Position numbers and translations under genes: made by a program | IMG/VR virus record: IMGVR_UViG_3300032299_000226 | Span: 1-36,570 of that record | DNA length: 36,570 nt | Origin: a virus | Direction: 5' to 3' (one strand) | Notes under the pieces: model-generated | What the model saw: only the letters and a program-made list of their open reading frames with translations | What the model was told of the DNA's origin: nothing | Databases searched by the model: none | Part shown: piece after piece, positions 1 to 6,684 of the stretch | Layout: every line of letters starts with the position of its first letter | Position numbering within the stretch: the first letter of the stretch is position 1

Positions 1-123
1 ATTCTCAGTCGCAATGCGATCTCATAGAAAGGGAAAAGAAGATGTCCGTTATCTCTGGCCAGAAATGTTGCGCGTTATACAAGAGGCAAGGCCCACTTGG
101 ATCATTGGTGAGAATGTTGTTGG
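1..123. repeat. Terminal direct repeat, left copy (circular contig overlap)
   Basis: Bases 1-123 are identical to 36448-36570. The methyltransferase frame continues through the joint without interruption, so the two ends overlap in one circular or circularly permuted genome. The repeat may be an assembly overlap rather than a physical terminal repeat; the sequence alone cannot tell. Confidence 0.95.
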
Positions 124-532
124 TATTGCCAACTTGGCACTCGACCAAGTATGCATTGACTTGGAAGGTGAAGGTTACGAAGTCGAACCGATCATTATTC
201 CAGCTTGCAGCGTCGGAGCCAACCACAAGAGGGATAGGATCTGGATTGTGGCCAACAGTAGCAGCGTCAAGGTGGAAGAACGTAAATTGGAAACGAGTGG
301 AGACAGGCCACAGAGCTTGGGACACAATAGAGAATGCTGTGGCAAGGACGGAGTATTTAGAGGGGAGAGCAAAGAGAGGGATGCGTTTAGAGATGACCCC
401 AGAGTTTTGCGAATGGCTAATGGGATACCCAATAGGGTGGACAGAATTAAAGGAGTCGGAAATTCCATCGTCCCGCAAGTCGCGTCAGAAATCATCAGAT
501 GCATAAACCAAGTAATGGAGGATAACAAATGA
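2..532 (+). CDS. DNA (cytosine-5-)-methyltransferase, C-terminal part (gene runs across the contig ends)
   Basis: This is the 3' portion of a C5-cytosine methyltransferase whose start lies at 36221; joined, the protein is about 252 residues. The enzyme transfers a methyl group from SAM to cytosine C5 in DNA. This part holds the ENV motif (GENVVGIAN), motif VIII (HKRDRIWIVA) and the closing motif IX/X region (GVGNSIVPQVASEI). The target-recognition stretch between motif VIII and the end is short, as in many phage-encoded solitary methyltransferases, and no restriction enzyme gene is seen. Its stop overlaps the next start as ATGA (529-532), so the glycosyltransferase downstream is translationally coupled. 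Likely roles are protection from host restriction or priming of further base modification. Confidence 0.9.
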   Translation, partial: FSVAMRSHRKGKEDVRYLWPEMLRVIQEARPTWIIGENVVGIANLALDQVCIDLEGEGYEVEPIIIPACSVGANHKRDRIWIVANSSSVKVEERKLETSGDRPQSLGHNRECCGKDGVFRGESKERDAFRDDPRVLRMANGIPNRVDRIKGVGNSIVPQVASEIIRCINQVMEDNK

Positions 533-1671
533 AACTATGGAAAAATAATTCACCAGCAGTCCACGTTGTGGACGATAATAAACTGTGGCCACGTTGTAGC
601 TACATCCTACCAGACGAGCTGACCAACGCTCCATTCAACGAGGCAATCCCTGTTCCGCACAAGATCAAGCCGTACTATCCTGGGAGATCCGAGGGTGGAT
701 CTACTGCCGTATACCGAGCTGGAGCAATCGGTGACGCAATCATGGCCACGGCAATCGTGCGTTACTTGGTGGACACCTCTGGAGGTACAGTCGATATCTA
801 TTGCCCTGCTCGCAACATGGCGTTGTTCGCTGGCTTGGGTGCGAATGTATATCCGCTGCCACCTACCGAGGAAGCATGGGATTCATACTCAGCCCACGTT
901 CCCCTGGATGATTTGTTCTCAGGTAAGGTTGGCAATACGGAACTAGGAACTGGTCCAGGTTGTCACTACGATAGGATTTATAACTGGATGGGAGCAGAGG
1001 GATTGGTGGCGGACATCTCTGGCAAGGTTGGAGATGTTAAGCTTGTCGATCCTAAGTACAAGCGTCCGCACCTATACGTTGTCCAGCCTGACTACGAGGA
1101 GCTGAAGAAGATGGGACGCTTGCCATTGCCCAGCCCCTACTTCGTCTACCACGTTTCGTCCTCTGGTCCGACCCGCACCTATCCGCCTCAGTTGGGTAAG
1201 CTGGCGGTGCAGGCGTTGCTGGAAGAGTTTCCCAAACATCACGCTGTCATCATTGGCTTGGATCGCGCAATTGATTTCCATGTCGATCATCCGAGAGTTG
1301 TCGATCTATTCAACGCGACATCCAGCGTGCGGTCACTATTCCCAATTGTGCATGATGCTGACTTTGTTGTCGCACCTGACAGCTCTGTCAACCATATGGC
1401 AGCAGGATTAGATACAGCGTGCGTCAGTCTATGGGGGTCATACGACCCAATGGATCGGTGCAAGTATTATCCTAAGTCGTATCCAGTATTCGCACCTGAC
1501 GTTTGCCCTCACGCCCCATGCAGACCACATGGCGCGCTACCGCAATCCAAGTGCAAGGACGCAAGCAATAAGACCAAAGGTACGCAGTACTGGTGTAACG
1601 CTCTTCGCAACATAACCGCTGAGATGATTGTGGAGAACGCCAAGAAGGCGATGCAGCCAGAGAAGGTTTAA
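529..1671 (+). CDS. Glycosyltransferase, GT9 (heptosyltransferase)-like
   Basis: 380 residues. Residues 62-80 (YRAGAIGDAIMATAIVRYL) match the N-terminal signature of ADP-heptose:LPS heptosyltransferase-type GT-B enzymes. The donor-binding half is seen near 280-308, with a PDSSVNHMAAGLDT stretch followed by VSLWGSYDP. The C-terminus carries several cysteines (VCPHAPC, then KCKD and WCNA), which could bind metal. GT9 enzymes normally add heptose or related sugars to lipopolysaccharide; the acceptor here is unknown. The start overlaps the methyltransferase stop (ATGA), so the two are made together. Possible roles are surface-glycan change, virion glycosylation or sugar addition to modified DNA; only the family-level call is firm. 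Confidence 0.75.
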   Translation: MKLWKNNSPAVHVVDDNKLWPRCSYILPDELTNAPFNEAIPVPHKIKPYYPGRSEGGSTAVYRAGAIGDAIMATAIVRYLVDTSGGTVDIYCPARNMALFAGLGANVYPLPPTEEAWDSYSAHVPLDDLFSGKVGNTELGTGPGCHYDRIYNWMGAEGLVADISGKVGDVKLVDPKYKRPHLYVVQPDYEELKKMGRLPLPSPYFVYHVSSSGPTRTYPPQLGKLAVQALLEEFPKHHAVIIGLDRAIDFHVDHPRVVDLFNATSSVRSLFPIVHDADFVVAPDSSVNHMAAGLDTACVSLWGSYDPMDRCKYYPKSYPVFAPDVCPHAPCRPHGALPQSKCKDASNKTKGTQYWCNALRNITAEMIVENAKKAMQPEKV

Positions 1672-1674
1672 ACA

Positions 1675-1748
1675 ATCCCCGCATGGTGCGCAGGGAGATC
1701 CTGCGACTAGGCGTGTGTGTGCTGACATGAAACAAAGGGGATGTTTTT
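1675..1748 (+). terminator. Structured intergenic region, possible terminator
   Basis: ATCCCC (1675-1680) can pair with GGGGAT (1737-1742) and is followed by a T5 run (1744-1748). Inside lies a perfect 6-bp hairpin, CGCAGG (1689-1694) with CCTGCG (1700-1705). The long loop makes this weaker than a classical intrinsic terminator. It sits between the glycosyltransferase and the replication genes, where a transcript end is reasonable. Confidence 0.3.
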
Positions 1749-1793
1749 AAAGATTCTTGTTGCACTTCAAATTTTATTAGGAACAATGCCGAA

Positions 1794-2735
1794 ATGATCA
1801 CACCACAACAAAAAGCAGAATCGGTAGTCGGACCAGTAGAATGGCAATCGGAAAATCACGGCCTATGCCGTTGCCCAGGTGAAGCTGCGCACACCAGCAA
1901 TACGAGAGTGAGGGACACAACTGTATTCGTTGACTCAGTCCCAACGATCTTCTGCTGGCACACAAGTTGCCAAGCATTCAGGAGTGAGGCGAACTATAAG
2001 CTGCGCAAACTAATTTTAAACGATCCGCTGTACAGACCGCTTGTTCCACCGATGTCAACCAACGGAACTAATCCGATGAAGCTGGTGATAGAGAAGGATG
2101 CTGAGAGTGAGATAATCCAACGAATCGCAGTCATTGCGCAATCCAATCGAGCCAGGTACTTGGCACATTATAATTGGGACCCAGCCGATATGTTTGACCA
2201 ATCGCCTGCAAGAGTTGGTGATGAGCCAAGCGATCAGTACAAAACATTTGTTTCGCTGTTTCAACCTAACGACATCGTTTGGATCGGAGCGGTTAAGGAT
2301 AGTGGCAATCATCCGCAAAACTTCCGTGCTGCTTCCGAGTGGTTGAAGTTGGATGAGCCAGTTGGGCAGTTCATTACTGGATCGGCATTCAAGGAGGGAA
2401 CGATCAGCAGGTCGAATGATAATGTTGAAGTTCGCAGATTCCTAGTGGTTGAGAGTGATGAGTTGTCGAAGCCTGAGATCGGCGCGGTGTTCCAGCTTAT
2501 GCGCGATCTATTCAAGATGAAGCTTTATGCGGTTGTGGACACGGCAGGCAAGAGTCTTCATGGTTGGTTTGATGCCATACCGAATCCTGAGTGGGAGAAG
2601 CAATTGAAAGCGTTCTTGGTTCCGATGGGATGCGACCCAGCAACTTTTAAACCGAGCCAACCAGTAAGGATGGCAGGAGCAATGAGGGATGAGAAAACAC
2701 AGAGCCTGCTTTGGTTCTGCAAGGAGGGAAAATAA
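1794..2735 (+). CDS. DNA primase, archaeo-eukaryotic primase (AEP)-like, with N-terminal zinc-binding region
   Basis: 313 residues. The N-terminus has a Cys/His cluster (C25, C27, H33, C54, H56, C59) spaced like a primase zinc ribbon. Further on are a hydrophobic strand ending in acidic residues (VVESD, 218-222) and a small-x-His motif (KSLHGWF, S254/H256), the order of AEP motifs I and II; motif III is less clear. Such proteins make RNA or DNA primers for phage replication. The gene is followed directly by a RepA-like ATPase whose ribosome-binding site lies inside this gene's end, so they form a primase-helicase pair. The ATG at 1794 was taken because AGGA lies upstream, although the spacing is long. 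Confidence 0.65.
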   Translation: MITPQQKAESVVGPVEWQSENHGLCRCPGEAAHTSNTRVRDTTVFVDSVPTIFCWHTSCQAFRSEANYKLRKLILNDPLYRPLVPPMSTNGTNPMKLVIEKDAESEIIQRIAVIAQSNRARYLAHYNWDPADMFDQSPARVGDEPSDQYKTFVSLFQPNDIVWIGAVKDSGNHPQNFRAASEWLKLDEPVGQFITGSAFKEGTISRSNDNVEVRRFLVVESDELSKPEIGAVFQLMRDLFKMKLYAVVDTAGKSLHGWFDAIPNPEWEKQLKAFLVPMGCDPATFKPSQPVRMAGAMRDEKTQSLLWFCKEGK

Positions 2736-2736
2736 T

Positions 2737-3753
2737 ATGATCGAGCCAGCCGTAGCATTAGGACTGAAACCATCTGTGGACCAATGGCCACCGATTAAAA
2801 CGTATAGTGAATTGCTAACCGATAACATCAAAGAGCCAGATGTGCTTATCGAGGGGATATTGCACCAGGGAGGTAAGCTGCTCCTGGGTGGAGGGAGTAA
2901 GGCGTTCAAGAGCTGGAGTCTGATTGACCTTGCGCTGTCGTTACACTCAGGCACTCCTTGGTGGGGGCAGAAGTGTACCAAGGCCAAGGTGCTGTTCATT
3001 AACTTTGAGATTCAGGAATGGTCGTTCCGCTCGCGACTCGCTGACGTAATCGCAGCTAAGGAATTGAATGGGAAGGTGGATGACTTTGACGTATGGACGC
3101 TCAGAGGATATGCAGCCGACTTGACATTGATCCGCCCAATCATCGAGAAGCATATCGAGGGGCGCGGTTACCAAGCGATTATCCTTGACCCTAACTATAT
3201 GCTGATGGGTGACCGCGACGAGAACTCCGCTGGGGATATGGGTGGGTTGATGAATGAGTTCGAGTACTTGGCAACTCGTTATAACTTGTCAGTAATCCTA
3301 TCCCATCACTTCTCCAAGGGTAACAAGTCCAGCGCAGAGGCGATTGATCGGTTTAGTGGCAGCGGTGTCTTTGCTCGCAATCCAGACTCGCTCGTAGTGC
3401 TTACGGCACATGAGGAGGATGAGAAGACGTTCACCTGTGAGATGACCCTGCGCAACTTCCCACCTGTCGATCCGTTCGTAGTGCAATGGAAGTACCCCAT
3501 GTTTAGCGTCAACTATAACCTGAACCCTGATGAGCTGAAACAAACTGGCGGAAAGAAGAAGCTGGTAGGCGATGCAAGGCTCTTAAAGGAGATGGGTTCA
3601 CGCGAGTTCACGGCCTGCGATCTGTTCCGATTTGTGCAGGAAAAGTTCCAAGTTTCGGAGTCAACCGCCAAAAGGCATGTAAAACGCATGACACAAGCTG
3701 GCAAGATGCTCAAGGAGAATGGGTTATATAGCGCGAATCAGTCGGTTTTCTGA
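2737..3753 (+). CDS. RepA-like hexameric ATPase / replicative helicase
   Basis: 338 residues from ATG 2737, chosen because AAGGAGG (2721-2727) lies at good distance and the preceding gene stops at 2735. Longer in-frame starts upstream would overlap the primase and lack a site. The fold is RecA-like: Walker A GGGSKAFKS (51-59), an FINFE strand (88-91), Walker B AIILDPNY (137-144, D141), and a SHHFSKG sensor-type motif (159-165). The last about 60 residues look like a winged-helix DNA-binding domain (EFTACDLFRFVQEKFQVSES onward). The role is probably to unwind DNA at the phage origin together with the primase. Confidence is high for the ATPase and moderate for helicase activity. Confidence 0.8.
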   Translation: MIEPAVALGLKPSVDQWPPIKTYSELLTDNIKEPDVLIEGILHQGGKLLLGGGSKAFKSWSLIDLALSLHSGTPWWGQKCTKAKVLFINFEIQEWSFRSRLADVIAAKELNGKVDDFDVWTLRGYAADLTLIRPIIEKHIEGRGYQAIILDPNYMLMGDRDENSAGDMGGLMNEFEYLATRYNLSVILSHHFSKGNKSSAEAIDRFSGSGVFARNPDSLVVLTAHEEDEKTFTCEMTLRNFPPVDPFVVQWKYPMFSVNYNLNPDELKQTGGKKKLVGDARLLKEMGSREFTACDLFRFVQEKFQVSESTAKRHVKRMTQAGKMLKENGLYSANQSVF

Positions 3754-3844
3754 AGTGTCAATTCGCGGTGTCAAAATGGGTTCTTCTACACTAGTGTCAT
3801 TCCTATATATATAAAGAACCAGAACCCACGGAGGAACCAAGGGA

Positions 3845-3872
3845 AAGGGGGACTCCTTAGTCCGTCCCCCTT
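3845..3872 (+). terminator. GC-rich hairpin, possible terminator
   Basis: AAGGGGGAC (3845-3853) pairs perfectly with GTCCCCCTT (3864-3872) around a 10-base loop. The bases after it are C/T rich but lack a clear T run, so termination is possible rather than certain. It stands between the helicase gene and the next small genes. Confidence 0.4.
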
Positions 3873-3991
3873 CCCCTTTCACCTGCGGTGTTCCGAAGTG
3901 AATCTTCAAAGCAGCGGGACCAGAAAAGAAATGACACGGCATGGGTGGCATCACCGCTTCCACCGCCTTCACCGCCCCAACCTGCCAAGGC

Positions 3992-4021
3992 TTGGTGGTG
4001 GGTGGATGGGTGTGGTACAAT
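3992..4021 (+). promoter_or_regulatory. Possible sigma70-type extended -10 promoter
   Basis: TTGGTG (3992-3997), an 18-bp spacer and TACAAT (4016-4021) with the extended TG at 4013-4014. Transcription would start almost at the ATG of the 47-residue gene (4028), giving a leaderless or very short-leader message. The region is G/T rich, so a chance match is possible. Confidence 0.25.
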
Positions 4022-4027
4022 GTGCGA

Positions 4028-4171
4028 ATGAATAACTCAAAGCCAGGACTCTACGCCAATATCAACGCTCGCCGTAAGGCTGGCATCAGCAGAAGCAAAG
4101 CGAAAAGCACAATATCCCCCAGGGTGTATAAGGTGATGAAAGCGAAAAAGGGTGGATTCGCGCCACGATAG
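4028..4171 (+). CDS. Small basic phage protein of the KPGLYANI type
   Basis: 47 residues from ATG 4028. The N-terminus NNSKPGLYANINARRKAGIS and Lys/Arg-rich tail match a small conserved protein seen in many tailed phages, whose function is unknown; it may be a minor virion or nucleic-acid-binding protein. The upstream in-frame extension to 3941 is low-complexity and ignored. It overlaps the following gene by 20 bases in another frame. Confidence 0.65.
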   Translation: MNNSKPGLYANINARRKAGISRSKAKSTISPRVYKVMKAKKGGFAPR

Positions 4172-4427
4172 AGATCTGCTCAAGCAGGCATACCGCTTCC
4201 TTGCCCTGCTACAGCGTGAGAATGCACAGCTACATGCCGTTCTCAGGCAGTTGGGGCAATTGGTCGATGACATGAACAATAACTGCTCCTACGAGGTTTT
4301 CGAGCATGAGTGGGCTGAGATCACCATAGCGATGGCCAAGTTGTCAGAATTCTTTTCCAGCCATCAGAAAGATCTGGCAGAGCTAAAGGATTCAGATATA
4401 TTCAATGACGAGGTTGATGAGCTATGA
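4152..4427 (+). CDS. Hypothetical protein, helical / coiled-coil
   Basis: 91 residues from a GTG start at 4152. No ATG precedes the predicted helical region LLKQAYRFLALLQRENAQL, so the GTG is needed to include it. The pattern of leucines and charged residues suggests a coiled coil. The C-terminus is acidic. It overlaps the previous gene by 20 bases and the next by 4 (ATGA, 4424-4427), so it belongs to the same small operon. No family is recognised. Confidence 0.6.
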   Translation: MDSRHDRDLLKQAYRFLALLQRENAQLHAVLRQLGQLVDDMNNNCSYEVFEHEWAEITIAMAKLSEFFSSHQKDLAELKDSDIFNDEVDEL

Positions 4428-4660
4428 GTACACAAGACTTACCCTGCAATAGTCCGAGGCGCACTCCTGGTGCGAACAAGAAGTTTGTAGTGAGGGCCTG
4501 CCAGAATGGGCAGTCGAAGACCATTAGGTATGGTGACCCCAAGATGACCATTAAGAAGGGTAACCCTGACCGCAGGCGTAGTTTCAGGGCTAGGCACAAG
4601 TGTGACTCAGATAAGCCTAGCAAGATGACCGCCAGGTACTGGTCATGCAAGAATTGGTAG
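4424..4660 (+). CDS. Conserved phage protein with FRARHxCD...ARYWSCKxW signature
   Basis: 78 residues. The C-terminal half (YGDPKMTIKKGNPDRRRSF, then RARHKCDSD and MTARYWSCKNW) matches a small conserved module found in many marine and freshwater tailed phages, alone or fused to structural proteins. Its biochemical function is not established. Two cysteines flanked by basic and aromatic residues could bind metal. It is translationally coupled (ATGA) to the gene before it. Confidence 0.7.
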   Translation: MSTQDLPCNSPRRTPGANKKFVVRACQNGQSKTIRYGDPKMTIKKGNPDRRRSFRARHKCDSDKPSKMTARYWSCKNW

Positions 4661-4664
4661 GCAT

Positions 4665-4823
4665 ATGAAAAAAGGCTTTAAAAGGCCACGCAATAGAGCA
4701 AGGATACCTCTAAAACGCGTTGATAAAGCAAACCAAGTAGAGGACAGCGGGTCAGTCAATAAAACCCCTATTATAGACAGACCGCTAGGGAATAGGGCTT
4801 GTTGCTGCTTTATAGGTAAATAA
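4665..4823 (+). CDS. Hypothetical small basic protein
   Basis: 52 residues: a Lys/Arg-rich N-terminus (KKGFKRPRNRARIPLKRV) and a triple-cysteine end (RACCCFIGK). It starts 4 bases after the previous stop, as expected in a packed operon, but the ribosome site (GGTAGG) is weak. No family is recognised. It is the last rightward gene before the repeat array and the leftward cluster. Confidence 0.4.
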   Translation: MKKGFKRPRNRARIPLKRVDKANQVEDSGSVNKTPIIDRPLGNRACCCFIGK

Positions 4824-4837
4824 TCTGATTTCTTATC

Positions 4838-4953
4838 CCTTATGGGACAAATTTGGATTTTGTAAATCTTAGATTTCCAATTTCGGATTTTTCTTCCTTA
4901 TGGGGCAATTTCTGATTTTTCCCTCCTTATGGGGAAGATTTTGAAATTCCTTG
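4838..4953. repeat. 29-bp tandem repeat array, about 4 copies
   Basis: Units start at 4838, 4867, 4896 and 4925. Copies 1, 3 and 4 open with CCTTATGGG and run on to an AT-rich tail resembling AATTTCGGATTTTT; copy 2 is diverged (TCTTAGATTT). The array lies exactly where rightward and leftward genes converge, and copy 4 enters the 3' end of the leftward gene. Regularly spaced repeats in such a place can be binding sites for a regulator or replication protein. Confidence 0.75.
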
Positions 4954-5145
4954 TTCTTTAGCGCTAGCGCTTTCAGCGCTATTAAGCGCGCTTAACTCTT
5001 GTGCTATTCTATAGCGCTCCCATCGTGCCCTTACCGCGCGCTGCGCCTGCTCCCTGGTGCGAGCCTTACTAACTCCCTTTACGCTTCCACCCTTCTTCCC
5101 CATTGCTGAGAAGTAGGCGCGCACTTGTTCGGTAAGTTCGCTCAT
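4927..5145 (-). CDS. Small KGG-motif, probable nucleic-acid-binding protein
   Basis: 72 residues. The core (YFSAMGKKGGSVKGVSKAR, followed by EQAQRAVRARWERY) resembles the small GKKGG...ARW proteins common in phages and plasmids, thought to bind DNA or RNA. The C-terminal 25 residues are Ser/Ala/Glu rich and coincide with a cluster of AGCGCT palindromes, so that end is probably unconstrained as protein. It lies after a leftward terminator and has a weak promoter of its own. Confidence 0.6.
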   Translation of the reverse strand: MSELTEQVRAYFSAMGKKGGSVKGVSKARTREQAQRAVRARWERYRIAQELSALNSAESASAKEQGISKSSP

Positions 5146-5184
5146 GTTTCGATTCTCTTTTAAATTGTGATTAGGTCAATATAA
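5146..5184 (-). promoter_or_regulatory. Possible leftward promoter for the KGG-motif gene
   Basis: On the minus strand TTGACC is followed after 16 bases by GAGAAT (4 of 6 matches to TATAAT), just upstream of the ATG at 5145. The downstream position after a terminator makes a local promoter sensible, but the -10 is poor. Confidence 0.3.
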
Positions 5185-5218
5185 TAAAATCCCTCCCAAG
5201 GTTTGAACTTGGAAGGGG
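5180..5218 (-). terminator. Leftward intrinsic terminator
   Basis: Reading leftward, a hairpin (CCAAG 5196-5200 pairs with CTTGG 5208-5212, extended after one mismatch by 5191-5194 with 5214-5217) is followed by ATTTTATTAT. This is a typical stem plus T-rich tail. It would end most transcripts of the leftward cluster after the 28-residue membrane gene. Confidence 0.6.
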
Positions 5219-5231
5219 AGATGAGGGGAAA

Positions 5232-5318
5232 CTACTTATTCTCTAATATCGTTCCCACTACTGCTACCAGGATTGAACCTAGGGCAATCCCACCCACGAA
5301 TACCCATGCATCATTCAT
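5232..5318 (-). CDS. 28-residue membrane microprotein
   Basis: MNDAWVFVGGIALGSILVAV then VGTILENK: a single transmembrane helix with a short charged tail. It starts within the stop of the upstream gene (ATGA, 5315-5318) and has GAGGAAG at a good distance upstream, two independent supports for translation. No family can be named at this size. It lies directly before a leftward terminator, closing the operon. Confidence 0.6.
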   Translation of the reverse strand: MNDAWVFVGGIALGSILVAVVGTILENK

Positions 5319-5539
5319 GCCAATACTTCCTCTCTCGCGCATGAGTTGCGCATCACGTAATTGATTGCCCCCATGGTTTCCGCATTCCAATTATAGCAAG
5401 CGCGGTCCTGCTCCAAGTTCATTCTAAATATCATAGAATCCTCTTGGCCCATCGTAGCGTTCTCTACAGCTATTCGTCGAGCCTTGGGGAACTTCCTTAG
5501 GGCTGCTTCTACTGCTTCTGATCTTGTAGTGTGCTTCAT
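5315..5539 (-). CDS. Hypothetical protein
   Basis: 74 residues, mixed charged sequence beginning MKHTTRSEAVEAALRKFPKA. No family is recognised. The ATG immediately follows the TAA of the upstream gene (zero spacing) and the stop overlaps the next start as ATGA, so it is a firm member of the leftward operon. Confidence 0.65.
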   Translation of the reverse strand: MKHTTRSEAVEAALRKFPKARRIAVENATMGQEDSMIFRMNLEQDRACYNWNAETMGAINYVMRNSCAREEVLA

Positions 5540-5677
5540 TTATGCTTTCTCCTTTTCTTTTTTTATTATCGCCGTCCACTCCATTCCATTGCGAATCGTC
5601 CACAAAGACGCTCGACGGAACGTAGTGAAACGCGCGAAAAACTGCCCTTGCGAGTTGTAAACGCAGTAATATGTCAC
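5540..5677 (-). CDS. Hypothetical small protein, GTG start
   Basis: 45 residues (VTYYCVYNSQGQFFARFTTF onward) with alternating aromatic and polar residues suggesting a small beta fold. GTG at 5677 overlaps the stop of the Gp88-like gene (GTGA), matching the coupling style of its neighbours. Longer starts at 5782 or 5773 exist (AAGGGG lies before 5782), but that extension would run about 100 bases inside the conserved 3' end of the upstream gene. No family is recognised. Confidence 0.5.
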   Translation of the reverse strand: MTYYCVYNSQGQFFARFTTFRRASLWTIRNGMEWTAIIKKEKEKA

Positions 5678-6378
5678 GACGCGCTCGCGATCTGCGCCAC
5701 GCGCTTTTTCGACATGCCATGCGGAATAAATCCCACGATGACTGAGCGACCCCCACGCGAACAAAGGCGACATGTTGCGCATGTCACCCCTTCGCGTTTT
5801 TGCGCAGGACAAACGACAACGCGCCTACCTTGTGGGGTTTGCGTATTGTCTTCCGTTCCTGCTGGAAGGATCGTCACAACTGGAGCGATCCCCAAGGCTG
5901 CAAGCTTATCAGCATGCGCTAGGCCATTAGCGGAAAGGTTAATGACAAACCCCTCCTTATTCGCTGCGCATATCGCGTCACGATTCTTTTCCGCGTTCTT
6001 ATCCTGCTCCTTTAATACTGGTTTATGGGTATAGGTGAATCCCCTTCTTCCGCGATTGGCTTTCGCAAGCTTGGCCAATAGATCGCCGTCAACGTAGTTA
6101 TTGTCACCAGGAAGATCGCCAACCTGGTTATGTCTCCAAAGTTGACCGCTTGGCAGCTTGGCGATTGATTCGCACAAGCCATCAAACGTGATCCCACGAT
6201 CTGCGCGGTTAACCGCGTTCCAATGGAAACGCAAGTTTCCGCCCAAACCATAGCACCCCTTTTCTTTTAATGGGCATGCGTCTGGGCAAGTACTGCTTCC
6301 ACTTGTCGAGACTGGTATATGGCCAGTCTTCACGTTTGAGGAAGATAGGGTAAGGTGAACTAAGGGAGGTAAGTTCAT
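5674..6378 (-). CDS. Gp88/DUF7227-like Cys-rich phage protein
   Basis: 234 residues. Recognisable features: SSNVKTGHIPVSTSGSSTCP then DACPLKEKGCYG (C31, C35, C42), LWRHNQVGDLPG (80-91), GFTYTHKP, NLSANGLAHAD, and a C-terminal Cys set C190, C200, C203, C206 (CATCRLC). This pattern recalls the Gp88/DUF7227 family of phages and plasmids. Two cysteine clusters at the ends of a conserved core suggest a zinc or iron-sulfur site; that is inference, as the activity is unknown. Its start overlaps the stop of a 26-residue membrane gene (ATGA) and its stop overlaps the next start (GTGA), so it is the centre of the leftward operon. Confidence 0.75.
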   Translation of the reverse strand: MNLPPLVHLTLSSSNVKTGHIPVSTSGSSTCPDACPLKEKGCYGLGGNLRFHWNAVNRADRGITFDGLCESIAKLPSGQLWRHNQVGDLPGDNNYVDGDLLAKLAKANRGRRGFTYTHKPVLKEQDKNAEKNRDAICAANKEGFVINLSANGLAHADKLAALGIAPVVTILPAGTEDNTQTPQGRRVVVCPAQKREGVTCATCRLCSRGGRSVIVGFIPHGMSKKRVAQIASAS

Positions 6379-6455
6379 TTGATCTTCCCCATCATGAACC
6401 CAAGGCAGATACCAGCGAAGAATATGATTGCTATTGTTTGGGGTAGGTTATTCAT
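6375..6455 (-). CDS. 26-residue membrane microprotein
   Basis: MNNLPQTIAIIFFAGICLGF followed by MMGKIK: one hydrophobic helix and a short basic tail. The ATG directly follows the TAA of the upstream gene (6456-6458), and the stop overlaps the Gp88-like start as ATGA. Both junctions and a GGGAG upstream support a true gene. Function unknown. Confidence 0.6.
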   Translation of the reverse strand: MNNLPQTIAIIFFAGICLGFMMGKIK

Positions 6456-6680
6456 TTAGGCATTCTCCCTTTTAATCTCTTCAAATTTCATCGTGAAAAG
6501 ATGAGTGGCAGCTTTCAATATTCCCAACGCGCGCACTACATCGATATCATCTAAAATCTCTATGATCTTTTTATAGGTTGGGGAAAAATGCGAATAGGAA
6601 AGAATCAGCTCTTTTGTTTTCGCATATGTTTGAACGTCTTTAACCGCGCTCGCTTCGGTTTGTGTATTGGTGTTGCTCAT
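6456..6680 (-). CDS. Hypothetical protein sharing a duplicated leader
   Basis: 74 residues from ATG 6680. The first 14 residues, MSNTNTQTEASAVK, are nearly the same as those of the next gene upstream (MSNTLTNTEASAVK), and the DNA is also similar, so the 5' ends were copied. The rest is helical and charged (IIEILDDIDVVRALGILKAA). It starts 4 bases after the upstream stop and has no strong ribosome site, which suggests coupling. A longer in-frame start at 6725 would enter the upstream gene and lose the shared leader. Confidence 0.6.
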   Translation of the reverse strand: MSNTNTQTEASAVKDVQTYAKTKELILSYSHFSPTYKKIIEILDDIDVVRALGILKAATHLFTMKFEEIKRENA

Positions 6681-6684
6681 AAAT

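Larger units (their letters stand above)
3754..4027. other. 274-bp non-coding region, candidate replication origin or control region
   Basis: This is the longest stretch without a convincing gene. It directly follows the primase-helicase pair. It holds GTGTCA hexamers at 3755, 3768 and 3794 (spacings 13 and 26 bp), a perfect 10-bp palindrome ACACTAGTGT (3788-3797), an inverted TGACAC at 3932, and an AT-only patch at 3803-3813. A GC-rich hairpin follows. The layout fits an iteron-type origin, but no function is proven by sequence. Confidence 0.35.

Noticed and set aside
1784-1795. ATG-CCG-AAA-TGA mini frame before the primase
   Set aside because: Three codons; probably chance, although AGGA stands before it and the TGA overlaps the primase ATG.
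4838-4953. CRISPR array
   Set aside because: Units are contiguous with no unique spacers and no cas genes are present.
5678-5812. Longer start (5812, 5782 or 5773) for the 45-residue leftward gene
   Set aside because: The extension lies in another frame of the conserved 3' end of the Gp88-like gene; the GTG at 5677 fits the coupling pattern. AAGGGG before 5782 leaves some doubt.
5531-6034. Rightward 167-codon frame across the leftward operon
   Set aside because: Shadow of the Gp88-like and neighbouring genes; no ribosome site or domain.
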